A DNA stretch of 64,000 bases from JAVVSK01 sp036654235 (GCA_036654235.1 JAVVSK010000005.1:48620-112619); one strand, 5' to 3'; numbered from the stretch's first letter, positions 8,821 through 18,329 are shown. Numbers and translations: made by a program. Notes: a model not told the origin generated them from the letters alone.

Positions 8821-9618
8821 ATGGATATGTCAATGGAAAAGTGGTATGAGGCATCGTCAAAGCGCTTTTCGGTACGCAAATATAAATCGGAGCCGCGCCG
8901 CGAGGATATCGAATCATTAAAGGAATTCGCAAGCGAAATCAGTACCGATTCAGTGCGTATCGAAATTGGCAGCAGCGATAAGGTATTTGCCTCGAGACTA
9001 TTGGGAAGCGGAAAAATAAAGGGAACGACGTATTTTGCCGCGTTTATATCCGAAGAAGGAAAAACCATGGAAATCGGGTACATCGGAGAGATATTTATGC
9101 TTGAGTGCGTTGCGCGAAACATAGGCACGTGTTGGCTCGGCGTGTCTTTTAGGATGGGCGCAGCACAAGAGGCGATTGATCTGTCCGATGAGGAAGGAAT
9201 AGTTTGCATAACTCCTTTAGGTATATCCGACGAACCGTTTAAGCTTCGAACACGCCGAACTATGACGGATTTAACGGGGCTTTCCGTTCAGGACTTCGTT
9301 AAGCTCCCACGGCATATACAATCCGCCTTTGAATGCGCAAGGCGCGCACCTTCCGCTATTAACGCTCAGCCTTGGAGTTTTAAATCGGACGGAGATACAT
9401 TTTCCGTAATCAAAACATCAAACAATTTAGGCTATGGAGATCTTGACTGCGGAATTGCTATGCTACATGCTGAAATAGGCGCGGCGCATCATTCCGTAGT
9501 TGGTGAATGGGATCTTACGGATGAAAAAGAATCGGTATTCATTCCTTATACCGATGTAGAATCTGAAAACGAAGTTTCTATTCCTGAGAAAATTGAGAAT
9601 TTTGAGGATAAAATGTAA
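8821..9618 (+). CDS. Nitroreductase-fold flavoprotein
   Basis: A 265-residue protein of the nitroreductase superfamily, with the TM1586-like two-repeat layout. The N-terminal FSVRKYKSEP is the usual phosphate-contact strand (R-S/T-V/I-R-K-Y/F). YIGEIFMLECVARNIGTCWLG is the conserved helix, and the second half has RRAPSAINAQPW, a typical FMN-site sequence. Such proteins use FMN and NAD(P)H to reduce nitro compounds, quinones or flavins; the substrate cannot be told. GGAGG lies eight bases before the ATG. The neighbouring genes give no clue to its role. Confidence 0.85.
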   Translation: MDMSMEKWYEASSKRFSVRKYKSEPRREDIESLKEFASEISTDSVRIEIGSSDKVFASRLLGSGKIKGTTYFAAFISEEGKTMEIGYIGEIFMLECVARNIGTCWLGVSFRMGAAQEAIDLSDEEGIVCITPLGISDEPFKLRTRRTMTDLTGLSVQDFVKLPRHIQSAFECARRAPSAINAQPWSFKSDGDTFSVIKTSNNLGYGDLDCGIAMLHAEIGAAHHSVVGEWDLTDEKESVFIPYTDVESENEVSIPEKIENFEDKM

Positions 9619-9699
9619 ATTTGTCGCTATCGGCTTGTTTGAAGCCGAGACAGAAGGTATAATCATAATAAAGTTTAAGAAAGGTTAGACGCTAAAATT

Positions 9700-10542
9700 A
9701 TGAAGGGGCTTTTTAAAAACAAACCCATATTTATAACGATAATTGCATTAGTGCTCTTAGGGGTTATAGCCTTCGTTTCCGCGGGGGATCGCGCTGTTTC
9801 CTTCGTTGAAAGCGCTGTTTCAACTATTTTTAATCCTATACAAACCTTCGCTTCCTCTGCGTCAAACGCTATAGTAAGCTTCTTTCAGAACCTCTTTAAT
9901 ACGACGGATGCAGATAAAGAAAATGAGCAGCTTAAAATAAAGTTAGCTCAACTTGAAGCGGAACTGAACGATATGGAAGCCACTAAGCAGGAAAATGAAC
10001 GTCTGCGCGACCTTTTAAACTATCCTGATATAAGCAAAACGCCTGATAAAGTTACGGCGCGCGTAATAGGAAAAAGTTCGGGCATATGGTTTTCAACCTT
10101 TACGCTGAACGTCGGGCGAAATCAAGGAATCTCAGAAAATATGCCTGTACTAAATGGTCTGGGCCTTGTCGGTCGTGTGACCGACGTTAGCGCTACAACC
10201 TGTAAGGTCATCTCTATAATTGATACATCGTCAAATGTAAGCGTACTTGTCGAAAGAACGCGCGAAAACGGATTTGTGCGCGGAGTACTACAAACGGGAG
10301 GCGGCGGAAATAAACTTGAACTTTATTATTTGCATATAAACGCAGACCTTGTTCCCGGCGATAAAATTTTAACGACAGAATACGGTGGAGTATTCCCTAA
10401 GGGAATACTTATAGGTACGGTTAAAGAAGTTATGCGCGTTACAGACGATGCTAATCAGGTAAACGCAATTATAACTCCCTCGGTAGACTTTTTACGTCTT
10501 GAGGAGGTAACCATATTGCTTACCGGAGGAGAAGCAGACTGA
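9700..10542 (+). CDS. mreC: Rod shape-determining protein MreC
   Basis: A 280-residue bitopic protein. A short cytoplasmic start is followed by one membrane helix (about 10-28), a coiled coil rich in Glu/Leu (about 70-105, KENEQLKIKLAQLEAELND) and the MreC beta-barrel pair (about 110-275, with NVGRNQGISENMPVLN and GLVGRV). MreC is the periplasmic-side scaffold of the elongasome, linking MreB and MreD to PBP2. Its stop overlaps the mreD start by one base (TGATG), so the two are translationally coupled. No mreB is present in the window. Confidence 0.95.
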   Translation: MKGLFKNKPIFITIIALVLLGVIAFVSAGDRAVSFVESAVSTIFNPIQTFASSASNAIVSFFQNLFNTTDADKENEQLKIKLAQLEAELNDMEATKQENERLRDLLNYPDISKTPDKVTARVIGKSSGIWFSTFTLNVGRNQGISENMPVLNGLGLVGRVTDVSATTCKVISIIDTSSNVSVLVERTRENGFVRGVLQTGGGGNKLELYYLHINADLVPGDKILTTEYGGVFPKGILIGTVKEVMRVTDDANQVNAIITPSVDFLRLEEVTILLTGGEAD

Positions 10543-11072
10543 TGCAAAAAGCAAGTGTTTCTGTAGTTATAGCGCTGCTTATTGGAATTTTTTTAGATTC
10601 GGTGTTTTTTAACACAGTGAATATCGTCGGAATACGCCCGGACGCGCTACTCGCTATAATCGTATCTATAGGCTTCATGCTGGGTGGTTGGCGTACTGCC
10701 CTAATAGGTTGTATCACCGGACTTACCGTCGACGTTATGTTTTATAAGATAGTCGGTATAAACGCTGCGCTATATATGCTGTCAGGAATGCTGGCGGGAG
10801 TTTTTCATAGAAAATTTTATGCTGATAATATAATAGTTCCCGCTATAGTCGCCGCAATTTTATCTTTTTGTAAAGAGACTTTCTATGCCCTTTTTACACT
10901 TATTCGCGGAGCCGAATTTTCTCTCCCGCTTATATTTATCACTTATATATTGCCCTGCGCTGTTTTAACGGGACTTTTTTGTTTACTCGTTCATCTTGCT
11001 ATGCGCCCACTATTAAAAAAGTACAGTAAAAAAGTGGCGGAAAGGGATCTTGAAAGGAATCGCTTATTATGA
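10542..11072 (+). CDS. mreD: Rod shape-determining protein MreD
   Basis: A 176-residue integral membrane protein with about five to six hydrophobic segments and the family pattern of small charged loops (RPDALLAIIVSIGFMLGGWRTALIGCITGLTVD is spread over two helices). MreD works with MreC in the elongasome. The start overlaps the mreC stop and the end overlaps the PBP2 start by four bases (ATGA), fixing the gene order mreC-mreD-mrdA as one operon. Confidence 0.93.
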   Translation: MQKASVSVVIALLIGIFLDSVFFNTVNIVGIRPDALLAIIVSIGFMLGGWRTALIGCITGLTVDVMFYKIVGINAALYMLSGMLAGVFHRKFYADNIIVPAIVAAILSFCKETFYALFTLIRGAEFSLPLIFITYILPCAVLTGLFCLLVHLAMRPLLKKYSKKVAERDLERNRLL

Positions 11073-13600
11073 AAACCCTAAAACTTCGTTTTTCAATAAT
11101 GGCTCTTGTCGCGCTTATTTTAATGGTAGCTCTCATCTTCCAACTTGGTTCGCTTACCCTTGCTAAAGGCTCTGAGCTTTCGGTTCAGGCTGATGAGCGC
11201 ATGACGCGAACAACGGTTTTAAAAGGTACCCGCGGACGCATACTAGATAGAAACGGAGTAGTTCTGGCTTACAGCGAAACCTGCTATAATGTTGAATTTT
11301 TGCGCGACGCAAATAAGCGCTCAAATTACGACAGTGCCGTTTATACCGAGGCTCTTTTAAGGGCTATAGACATAATTGAAGCCGGAGGCGGAACAATTAT
11401 AAACACCTCGTATATTCAAATGAATGAAAACGACGAGTTGTATTATGAATGGGGAGTTGAAAACGAAGAATCCATATCCTCCCGATATTATAACTTCTGT
11501 TCGGCGATGGGTTTTTACGTAACGGAGGAAATCTCAAAAGATAGATCAGCGTGGAAAACGCCCGAGAGCGCATATCTTGATATGTGTAAAAGTTGGCTTA
11601 TCCCCTCTGAACTCCCTTTTGAAAAAGCGGTAAAGCTTATATCGATAAGACAAGAGGTTAACCTAAACAACTATCGTGCATATCAACCCATAACTATAGC
11701 TTATAACGTCAGTATGCAGGTTGTTGCCGAAATAGAACTGCACTCTGCCGAGCTTCCCGGACTCCAAACGAACGAGAGTACGACGCGCATATATCCCTGT
11801 GGCGAAACAGCGGCGCATATCGTCGGCTATCTTCAGCGCAATCCAACGCCCGAAATGATTAAAGATAAGGGCTATAGCAATGACGATTATGTTGGTATAT
11901 CCGGCGTTGAAGCGACTATGGAAGATGTTTTAACCGGCGCATCTAAAGATCATCATGGGTATCGCGTCATAAAAGTAAATCGAAACGGAAGCGAAATAAA
12001 CGAAATATCTGTAACTCCGCCGACGGATGGTGATGACGTTATGCTTACTATAGACGTTCCGCTTCAACGCGTTTCAGATCAGGCTTTAAAGGATATCATA
12101 GCCTATATTCATCAAAAGGAAGAAGAAAAAATTAATAAAGATGAAAATCACACCTATACATATACCGACTCAGAAGGGAACATTGTAAAAAAGGATATAA
12201 AGCTTGCAGAAACAGGAGCAATAGCCGTTGTAAACGTAAATACGGGCGAGCTTCTCGCTTCCTCTTCCTACCCCTCTTACGATCCAAATTGGTTTATACA
12301 GGGGCTTACGGACGATCAATATGAAATGCTTATGGGGAAAAAAGCCGAAGAAACTACGCCGATGAGAAACAAGGTTGTTTCAGCGCGCCTTGCCTATGGA
12401 TCTATATTTAAAATGGTAACCGGTTTTGCGGGTCTTATGGAAAATAAAATTACTCTTGATGAAACAATTAGCGATGAATCACCCTATATACTTTACTATG
12501 ATAAGGATAACAAACCTATAACGAAGGGCGCACCGTCATGCTGGGTACCTAATCCGGCCGATCATGCTAATCAGACTATCGTTGATGCTATCAAGAACTC
12601 ATGTAACTATTATTTTTGCGAGGTTGCCCATCGACTCGGTATCGATCTTCTTAACGAATGGGCGGGTAACTTTGGTTTAACCGAAAAAACGAATATAGAA
12701 ACTACGGGAGAGGCCGTCGGGATTATAGGCGGTCAGAAAATTTGGTTCGATAATACTCTTCCGCTCGATGAACAAAAGACATCAATGCCCCGCTATATAT
12801 ATAATAATCTTCGTTCTATGCTTGTTCGATATCTAAAATCTTACATGGCGGGAACGAACGTTAACGAAGACTCAAACGAAATTAAAAACTGCGCACTTGA
12901 ACTTTTAAAACTGCAAGATGGCGATGTTTCCGGAAAAGGCGCGGATGTCCGTCGAATAATGAATGAATATTTGGCGATTCCCGAAGGAATTATCTCGCGC
13001 CAAACATGGGTAAGCGAAATTCTCTCTCAACTGGTCGAGCTGCAATGGAAGGAATCTCAGACAATAAGAGCGGGATTCGGGCAAGGTTCATCCCTCGTTA
13101 CGCCTATCGCTGTTGCTAGATATGTTGCTGCTCTTGCAAATCGCGGGACAGTATATGATATTCATGTTATAGACAGAATGCTTGATCCGTCCGGAAACAT
13201 TATAAAAGAGATTACCCCAACCGTTCATAAGCGTATAGATGCTCCTAAAGAATATTGGGATGCTATTCATGAGGGACTAAAGGCGGTTGTTTCGCCGGAG
13301 GACTTTGGTACTGCTGCTAAAGCATTTACTCCCGGTTGGAAATACATAAGCAATATAAGCGGAAAAACCGGTACCGCACAGATAGGAACGGTTGCTAAAA
13401 TTGATATACAGAATACATCGTGGTTTGTAACGTATACGCCGCGAGAAAATGCGGAAATAGCCGTCGTCGTTTGTATCCCATATGGATTATCGGGAACATC
13501 AAGCGCAGGAGCTATAGAGGATATTGTAACCTACTATTATTCGAGAAAAGAAGCCTCAGCGCCTGAAAATTTAATAGATATAAATGGTATTGCTCCATAA
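11069..13600 (+). CDS. mrdA: Penicillin-binding protein 2 (class B transpeptidase)
   Basis: The transpeptidase of the elongasome, cross-linking peptidoglycan during cylindrical growth. One N-terminal membrane helix (about 5-30) is followed by a PBP dimer domain that includes KGTRGRILDRNGVVLA. In the transpeptidase domain the nucleophile is Ser445 in GSIFK, the second motif is Ser511-Cys-Asn513 (NSCNYYF) and the third is Lys766-Thr-Gly (KTGTAQ). At 843 residues it is long for the family: the spacing from SxxK to KTG is about 320 residues, against roughly 215 in the E. coli enzyme. The extra sequence lies after the SxN motif, rich in charged residues and predicted helices (about 555-665). It overlaps mreD by four bases. 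Confidence 0.95.
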   Translation: MKTLKLRFSIMALVALILMVALIFQLGSLTLAKGSELSVQADERMTRTTVLKGTRGRILDRNGVVLAYSETCYNVEFLRDANKRSNYDSAVYTEALLRAIDIIEAGGGTIINTSYIQMNENDELYYEWGVENEESISSRYYNFCSAMGFYVTEEISKDRSAWKTPESAYLDMCKSWLIPSELPFEKAVKLISIRQEVNLNNYRAYQPITIAYNVSMQVVAEIELHSAELPGLQTNESTTRIYPCGETAAHIVGYLQRNPTPEMIKDKGYSNDDYVGISGVEATMEDVLTGASKDHHGYRVIKVNRNGSEINEISVTPPTDGDDVMLTIDVPLQRVSDQALKDIIAYIHQKEEEKINKDENHTYTYTDSEGNIVKKDIKLAETGAIAVVNVNTGELLASSSYPSYDPNWFIQGLTDDQYEMLMGKKAEETTPMRNKVVSARLAYGSIFKMVTGFAGLMENKITLDETISDESPYILYYDKDNKPITKGAPSCWVPNPADHANQTIVDAIKNSCNYYFCEVAHRLGIDLLNEWAGNFGLTEKTNIETTGEAVGIIGGQKIWFDNTLPLDEQKTSMPRYIYNNLRSMLVRYLKSYMAGTNVNEDSNEIKNCALELLKLQDGDVSGKGADVRRIMNEYLAIPEGIISRQTWVSEILSQLVELQWKESQTIRAGFGQGSSLVTPIAVARYVAALANRGTVYDIHVIDRMLDPSGNIIKEITPTVHKRIDAPKEYWDAIHEGLKAVVSPEDFGTAAKAFTPGWKYISNISGKTGTAQIGTVAKIDIQNTSWFVTYTPRENAEIAVVVCIPYGLSGTSSAGAIEDIVTYYYSRKEASAPENLIDINGIAP

Positions 13601-13689
13601 ATTAATTTTAAAAAAATTAACCCGTCCATTGGTACGGCGGTTTTTAAGCATTCAAGTATTTAAAATTCAATAACAAAGGCGGTATTTTA

Positions 13690-13965
13690 ATGACATTGAC
13701 AGAAGAAAAAGAATGGCTGGATCAAAAGTTGGCATTCTTGTTTTCGGACAACAATATTGATAACCGCCTTTCCGTCTTAACTTACGCTTATTTTGACACT
13801 CATAATAATGGCGTTATCAGTGCAATGAAATGGCGCGCCGGATTTGAACCGGATTCGCCGCGTATTAAACTTTTTCGAAGAAAATTCGCTTTAAAGGATG
13901 ATATTTCGCGCGCCATAGATGTTTACGAAGAAATAATTTCCTTAAATGAAGACGATGAACTATAA
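13690..13965 (+). CDS. Small acidic hypothetical protein
   Basis: A 91-residue protein I do not recognise. It is mostly helical in appearance, charged, without signal peptide or membrane segment, and ends in an acidic tail (LNEDDEL). AAAGGCGG precedes the ATG at good spacing, and codon use resembles the neighbours, so it looks like a real gene. It lies between the mreCD-PBP2 operon and deoB and is followed at once by a palindrome. Confidence 0.7.
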   Translation: MTLTEEKEWLDQKLAFLFSDNNIDNRLSVLTYAYFDTHNNGVISAMKWRAGFEPDSPRIKLFRRKFALKDDISRAIDVYEEIISLNEDDEL

Positions 13966-13966
13966 A

Positions 13967-13988
13967 AAAGTGACATTAATGTCACTTT
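13967..13988 (+). terminator. Perfect 22-bp palindrome after the small gene, possible weak terminator
   Basis: AAAGTGACAT and ATGTCACTTT flank a central TA, beginning one base after the stop codon. The T run is only three bases, so termination would be inefficient; a protein-binding site is the alternative. Confidence 0.45.
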
Positions 13989-14055
13989 AGTGTCCTCGTA
14001 ACAGACAACTCTGGCACGATATTAGATCACACTATCTAAAGCCATATGAGGTAAT

Positions 14056-15213
14056 ATGAAACGGGTAATATTGATAATTTTAGACGGAGTTGGAATAGGT
14101 GCGCTTCCGGATGCCGCCGCGTTTTCGGACGAGGGAGCGCACACTCTTTTTACGGTTTTGTCAAGTGAACCACAGCTTCATCTTGAAACGATGTGTTCCC
14201 TCGGTCTTGCCAAAATAAGCGGTTCTCGAATTGAGTCGTCAACTCAAGTGCGAAACGGGGCTATGTTCGGGCGTGCTGCAGAGCAAAGTGCTGGGAAAGA
14301 TACGGTTTCCGGGCATTTCGAGATTATGGGTTGTATAAACAAGAGACCGTTTAAAACCTTTCCGAATGGCTTTCCCCGTGATTTTTTAGATGAATTTGAA
14401 AAAAAAATAGACACGAAAACTTTAGGAAACGAGGTCGCTTCCGGAACGGAAATAATAGAGCGACTTGGAGATAAACATATGCAAACCGGCTTTCCGATAG
14501 TTTACACCTCTGCTGATAGCGTTTTTCAAATTGCTATGCATGAAGAAATAATTTCGCTCAAAAGGCAATATGAAATATCAAAAATCGCCCGTGAAATGCT
14601 GATTGGCGATATGCTGACCTGTCGTGTTATAATGCGCCCATTTTCGGGAAAAAATGGCAAATATATGCGCACGGCAAATCGACGCGACTTTGCTATTCCC
14701 CCACCCTATGAAACGGTACTTGACGCGCTAACCGAAAAAGGATATAAAACCTGCGCGATAGGTAAAATAGAAGATATTTTTTCGGGACACGGAATAAGCT
14801 TTAGCGACCATACTACTAACAATGCAGACGGCATAGACGCAATATTGAAATATATGGAGAACGGAAACTTTGATTTTATATTCGCTAATTTAGTTGATTT
14901 TGATATGCTTTATGGACATAGGAACGATCCGCATGGCTTCGCTTTAGCGCTTTCCTACTTTGATGAAAAGCTAAAAAAAATACTTAATATCATGACGGTC
15001 GACGACCTTTTGATAATAACCGCTGATCATGGATGCGATCCAACACCTAAAACGACGGATCATACACGCGAATATATCCCAATACTGACTTACCGTAAAA
15101 CATCGGAATTTGCTGTTTGTTTGCCGGATTCTCCAACATACGCAGATATAGGAGCATCGGCATATAAATATCTTACGGGTGCAAATTTCCCAATAGGCAA
15201 ATCTTTTTTATAA
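14056..15213 (+). CDS. deoB: Phosphopentomutase
   Basis: A 385-residue member of the alkaline-phosphatase superfamily. It interconverts (deoxy)ribose 1-phosphate and 5-phosphate in nucleoside salvage. Metal-site marks are visible: IILDGVGIGALPDA near the start, the DTVSGHFEIMG segment with the phosphate-accepting Thr, NLVDFDMLYGHRNDP, and ITADHGCDPTPKTTDHTRE near the C-terminus. GAGGTAAT precedes the ATG. Usual partners (deoD, deoC, pdp) are absent nearby. Confidence 0.97.
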   Translation: MKRVILIILDGVGIGALPDAAAFSDEGAHTLFTVLSSEPQLHLETMCSLGLAKISGSRIESSTQVRNGAMFGRAAEQSAGKDTVSGHFEIMGCINKRPFKTFPNGFPRDFLDEFEKKIDTKTLGNEVASGTEIIERLGDKHMQTGFPIVYTSADSVFQIAMHEEIISLKRQYEISKIAREMLIGDMLTCRVIMRPFSGKNGKYMRTANRRDFAIPPPYETVLDALTEKGYKTCAIGKIEDIFSGHGISFSDHTTNNADGIDAILKYMENGNFDFIFANLVDFDMLYGHRNDPHGFALALSYFDEKLKKILNIMTVDDLLIITADHGCDPTPKTTDHTREYIPILTYRKTSEFAVCLPDSPTYADIGASAYKYLTGANFPIGKSFL

Positions 15214-15229
15214 TAACAATACATGAATA

Positions 15230-15271
15230 AAGCATAGCAATCAAGTTAAACCGTATTTGGTTACTATGCTT
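15230..15271. terminator. Hairpin between the convergent deoB and rluB genes
   Basis: AAGCATAGCAA (15230-15240) and TTACTATGCTT (15261-15271) pair with one mismatch around a 20-base loop. It lacks a clear T run but sits where a bidirectional terminator is expected. Confidence 0.4.
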
Positions 15272-15342
15272 ATTCCAATATAAAACAACACCTAGAACGG
15301 TTCTATATTTTCCCAACTTGTATTAGCTGGATCGGTTCAAAG

Positions 15343-16053
15343 TCATTTATAGTCTTTTCCCATAAATAATTCTATTTCTTCATGTGTCAAAAAGCGCCAT
15401 TCGCCGGCGCGAAGACCGCTTAGCCGAAGTTTGCCAATAGCGACACGCCTAAGTCGCAATGTTCTATGACCAACAGCATCCATCATTCGACGTACCTGAC
15501 GATTTCGTCCTTCTCGTATCGTTATATAAAGAGCCGTTCTTCCTTCCTTTATATAGGAAATTTCAACCGTTGCCGGTAATGTCATTCCGTCGTCTAGCAT
15601 AACCCCCGCTCTTAGTTTTTCACATTCTGAACGCAAAAGATCGCCCTCAATAAGAGCCTTATAGGTTTTTTCAATCTGATAGCGCGGATGCATTAGTTTA
15701 TTCGCAAATTCACCGTCGTTCGTAAAGAGTAAAAGACCCTCCGAATTATAATCCAACCTCCCGACATTATAGAGACGATATGGCAATTCAGTAAAAAATT
15801 CAGAAGTGTTTCGCCGTCCCTCAGGATCTCCATTGCTAGAAATAACACCCATGGGTTTATTTAGCATTATAACTACGAGTTCTTCTTGTCTCTTAAGTAT
15901 AGTCCCATCAAACTCGACTATATCAGATTCCTCAACGCTGCTACCTATAGAAGCGATTACGCCGTTAACTCGAACGAGACCGCTTTCAATGTATTCTTCG
16001 CATTTTCTTCGGGAGGCAACGCCCGCCTCTGCCATAAACTTTTGTAATCTCAT
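15343..16053 (-). CDS. rluB: 23S rRNA pseudouridine synthase, RluB/RsuA family
   Basis: A 236-residue enzyme that isomerises a uridine in 23S rRNA. The N-terminal S4 RNA-binding domain is typical (MRLQKFMAEAGVASRRKCEE), followed by the catalytic core with GRLDYNSEGLLLFTNDG, which contains the catalytic Asp, and the RQVRRMMDAVGH segment. The start at 16053 is placed where the S4 domain begins; an ATG at 16089 would add 12 residues that do not fit the family. No strong ribosome binding site helps decide. In many Bacillota this gene follows the sporulation/PBP genes seen upstream here. Confidence 0.93.
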   Translation of the reverse strand: MRLQKFMAEAGVASRRKCEEYIESGLVRVNGVIASIGSSVEESDIVEFDGTILKRQEELVVIMLNKPMGVISSNGDPEGRRNTSEFFTELPYRLYNVGRLDYNSEGLLLFTNDGEFANKLMHPRYQIEKTYKALIEGDLLRSECEKLRAGVMLDDGMTLPATVEISYIKEGRTALYITIREGRNRQVRRMMDAVGHRTLRLRRVAIGKLRLSGLRAGEWRFLTHEEIELFMGKDYK

Positions 16054-16171
16054 AAACCAACTTTCGCCGATTCGCAGCATATAGCGCAAATCGGCATTTT
16101 CATTTTATTTTTATGCATTTTTTAAGTCGGAAGCAATAACTTAATTCTTAATAAATCTGTTTTCAGATTTT

Positions 16172-16200
16172 AAAAAAATGGGTATTATCTACTATACCCA
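16172..16200 (-). terminator. Intrinsic terminator at the end of the carboxypeptidase gene
   Basis: On the minus strand TGGGTAT and ATACCCA form a 7-bp stem with an 8-base loop, followed by seven T. The stop codon of the gene lies in the loop, so the terminator overlaps the coding end. A second small hairpin (AAATCTG/CAGATTT) follows. Confidence 0.75.
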
Positions 16201-17310
16201 AAGTTCGAACATTTTTTTGATATAATATTCAAACGTGAACGGCAAAACGTCTTCATTGGCAACAAGGTCAGCCTCCGCTATCAGGTTATTTCCCTCGTAC
16301 AATGAAAGCTTCCCCAAAACGTCGCCCTTTTTAACAGGGGCGGTTATTTTGCTTTGTATATTGATATCCGAACGAAGCTCGATCCCGTTCTCTTTCTTTA
16401 CGGGTATTATTATATCGCTTTTTGACGATAATTCCAACACCTTTTTTTCGCTTCCGATTACCTGTGTCCGCGCAATTGTCGTTCCGTTGCGCACTAAGGT
16501 ATATAAGCTATAATTTTCAAACCCATAATCAAGTATCTTTATGGCATCTGGAAACATATCTGGACAGTTTAAAACCACGCCGATTATAGTCATACCGTCA
16601 CGTGTTGCGGAAAATACGAGGCATTTCCCGGCTTGCAGAGTGTAACCCGTTTTTACGCCGTTCGCACCTTCATATTCGAAGAGAAGCTTGTTTTTATTTT
16701 GCATAGTTCGCGCAATCTCTCCCGTTGTAGCAGTATAATATTTTGTGGATATGATTTCGTTGAATTTATCGTATTCCATAGCCTTTGCTGTTATAAGTGC
16801 GAAATCATATGCTGTAGTATAATGCTTCTCTGAGGGAAGTCCGTTGGCGTTTGAAAAATTAGTGTTCAGGGCACCAATAGCTTTTGCTTCCTCGTTCATA
16901 AGCGTGGCGAATTTTTCAACGTTCCCCGAAATATGACATGCTATTGCGACAGCCGCGTCGTTTCCTGAACGCAGTAAAAGACCATATAGTAGGTCGTTTA
17001 AACTTATGCGCTCGTTCTTTTTAAGGTATATGCTCGATCCTTCGATACCATATGCCTCGTCCGCCGTCGTAACAATAGAATCCGTATTTCCATATTTAAG
17101 TGCGACATAGGCGGTCATTATTTTTGTCGTACTTGCCATAGGGAGTTCTGTATGCGCAGATTTATAATATAAAACCTTGCGTGTATTTGCTTCTATCAGT
17201 ACGGCAGACTGAGCGGTTACAGTTAGTTCGTTCTTAACAGCGTAAGCTTGCGGCATTGACATAAATAAAAAAAACAGAGCCAATGCCGTGCTCATCATAG
17301 CGCGGCGCAT
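16192..17310 (-). CDS. dacF: D-alanyl-D-alanine carboxypeptidase (low-molecular-weight PBP)
   Basis: A 372-residue exported DD-carboxypeptidase that removes the terminal D-Ala of peptidoglycan stem peptides. A signal peptide ends at about QAYA (residues 21-24). The active-site motifs are complete: Ser60-Thr-Thr-Lys63, Ser115-Gly-Asn117 and Lys220-Thr-Gly. A C-terminal beta domain and an amphipathic tail (YYIKKMFELWV) complete the PBP5/DacF form. It lies one base after ytfJ on the same strand, suggesting the sporulation-linked DacF type, but vegetative DacA cannot be excluded. Confidence 0.9.
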   Translation of the reverse strand: MRRAMMSTALALFFLFMSMPQAYAVKNELTVTAQSAVLIEANTRKVLYYKSAHTELPMASTTKIMTAYVALKYGNTDSIVTTADEAYGIEGSSIYLKKNERISLNDLLYGLLLRSGNDAAVAIACHISGNVEKFATLMNEEAKAIGALNTNFSNANGLPSEKHYTTAYDFALITAKAMEYDKFNEIISTKYYTATTGEIARTMQNKNKLLFEYEGANGVKTGYTLQAGKCLVFSATRDGMTIIGVVLNCPDMFPDAIKILDYGFENYSLYTLVRNGTTIARTQVIGSEKKVLELSSKSDIIIPVKKENGIELRSDINIQSKITAPVKKGDVLGKLSLYEGNNLIAEADLVANEDVLPFTFEYYIKKMFELWV

Positions 17311-17311
17311 C

Positions 17312-17716
17312 TCAGTTTACCCTTTCGGACTTTTTAGGACGCGAAAAGCTTGCCAACAATGTTGGAAGCTGTTCTATAATCCTGTCGAAGCTGCAATCGT
17401 AATGCGCGGGGATAACGTTTACAACTCCGTTATTCACGTATAGGAACGCCTGTGGTGTAAGGCTCATACCCGCAACGGCGGTTCCCGCGAACGGAAAACG
17501 CGCGTCTTGCGCATCTTCATTCTTTCCGCTCTCTTTAACCGGAGCCGCCGTCCCATATTCGCCGCCGCCGGACAAAAATCCAAGGCTAACTTTACTGACC
17601 GGAAGTATCATTGTTTCGCCGCTGGTTTTTATTGGGGCTCCGACGATAGTGTTTACATCAACCATTTCTTTGATTTGTTCAATGCTGGACTTCATAAGAT
17701 TTTCTATCGGATGCAT
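17312..17716 (-). CDS. ytfJ: Sporulation protein YtfJ (GerW family)
   Basis: A 134-residue protein of the GerW/YtfJ family, needed in Bacillus for normal spore germination. Conserved parts include IGAP-type VGAPIKTSGETMILPVSKVS, GFLSGGGEYG and the FPFAG-GMSLTPQAFLYV strand. AAGGGAG precedes the ATG. The gene overlaps the end of the DUF2953 gene by 38 bases; both frames are conserved, so the overlap looks genuine. Its presence suggests that the organism forms, or descends from, endospore formers. Confidence 0.93.
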   Translation of the reverse strand: MHPIENLMKSSIEQIKEMVDVNTIVGAPIKTSGETMILPVSKVSLGFLSGGGEYGTAAPVKESGKNEDAQDARFPFAGTAVAGMSLTPQAFLYVNNGVVNVIPAHYDCSFDRIIEQLPTLLASFSRPKKSERVN

Positions 17717-18245
17717 TTGTTTTTCTCCCTTTTATAAATGATGTTATCACGTTTCCAATAATATGCGTAGGAAAGATTGTAAATATTCCTTCCATATTTA
17801 AACAAAAAATATTTTTTGTAAAGCTCGGGCGCACTATCGCCTTTGCATTGCAATCATAATATATCATTATTAGGTTATCAATAAAAATTTTAATTATTCC
17901 GGCAAGAAAAACCGTTTTAAAGGCATCGTCGCAAACTCCAACCGCGCCACAAACGAAAATCTTATTTAGCTTGAGCCATGATTTAATCGGCAAAAGTGAT
18001 ATCTTTTTTTGTTTTATTTTAAAAAGATCATCTAGCGTGAATATTTTTACTTCAGCACCATTTCGTTTTACACGTGCCAAAAAAAATTCATTTCCGATTT
18101 TATAGTAAAGTTTAAAACGTAGAGTTATGCCTAAAATTTTCAAATTAATACGCGAAACATTGCCAAACAGCTTTAAGCTAAGGCTGATTTTTTTCGGGAA
18201 AAGTATTAAAATTATAATTATTGCGATTATTACGGCAGCTTTCAT
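17679..18245 (-). CDS. DUF2953 membrane-anchored protein (YtfI-like)
   Basis: A 188-residue protein with one N-terminal membrane helix (about 1-16, Ile/Leu rich) and a cytoplasmic or external basic domain ending in a Lys/Arg-rich tail. The position directly before ytfJ and the motif style match DUF2953 proteins, the partners of ytfJ in many spore formers. The function is unknown. No strong homology mark other than position and layout is visible to me. Confidence 0.75.
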   Translation of the reverse strand: MKAAVIIAIIIILILFPKKISLSLKLFGNVSRINLKILGITLRFKLYYKIGNEFFLARVKRNGAEVKIFTLDDLFKIKQKKISLLPIKSWLKLNKIFVCGAVGVCDDAFKTVFLAGIIKIFIDNLIMIYYDCNAKAIVRPSFTKNIFCLNMEGIFTIFPTHIIGNVITSFIKGRKTNASDRKSYEVQH

Positions 18246-18300
18246 GCTTACAATTATTGACGCATTAAGAATAAGTAAACAATAAACTTTACGGAATAAC

Positions 18301-18329
18301 TTGCTTTTTATGTAATAATATGGTAAAAT
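18301..18329 (+). promoter_or_regulatory. Promoter of the aquaporin gene
   Basis: TTGCTT (18301-18306) and TAAAAT (18324-18329) with a 17-base spacer, 58 bases before the ATG. Confidence 0.5.
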
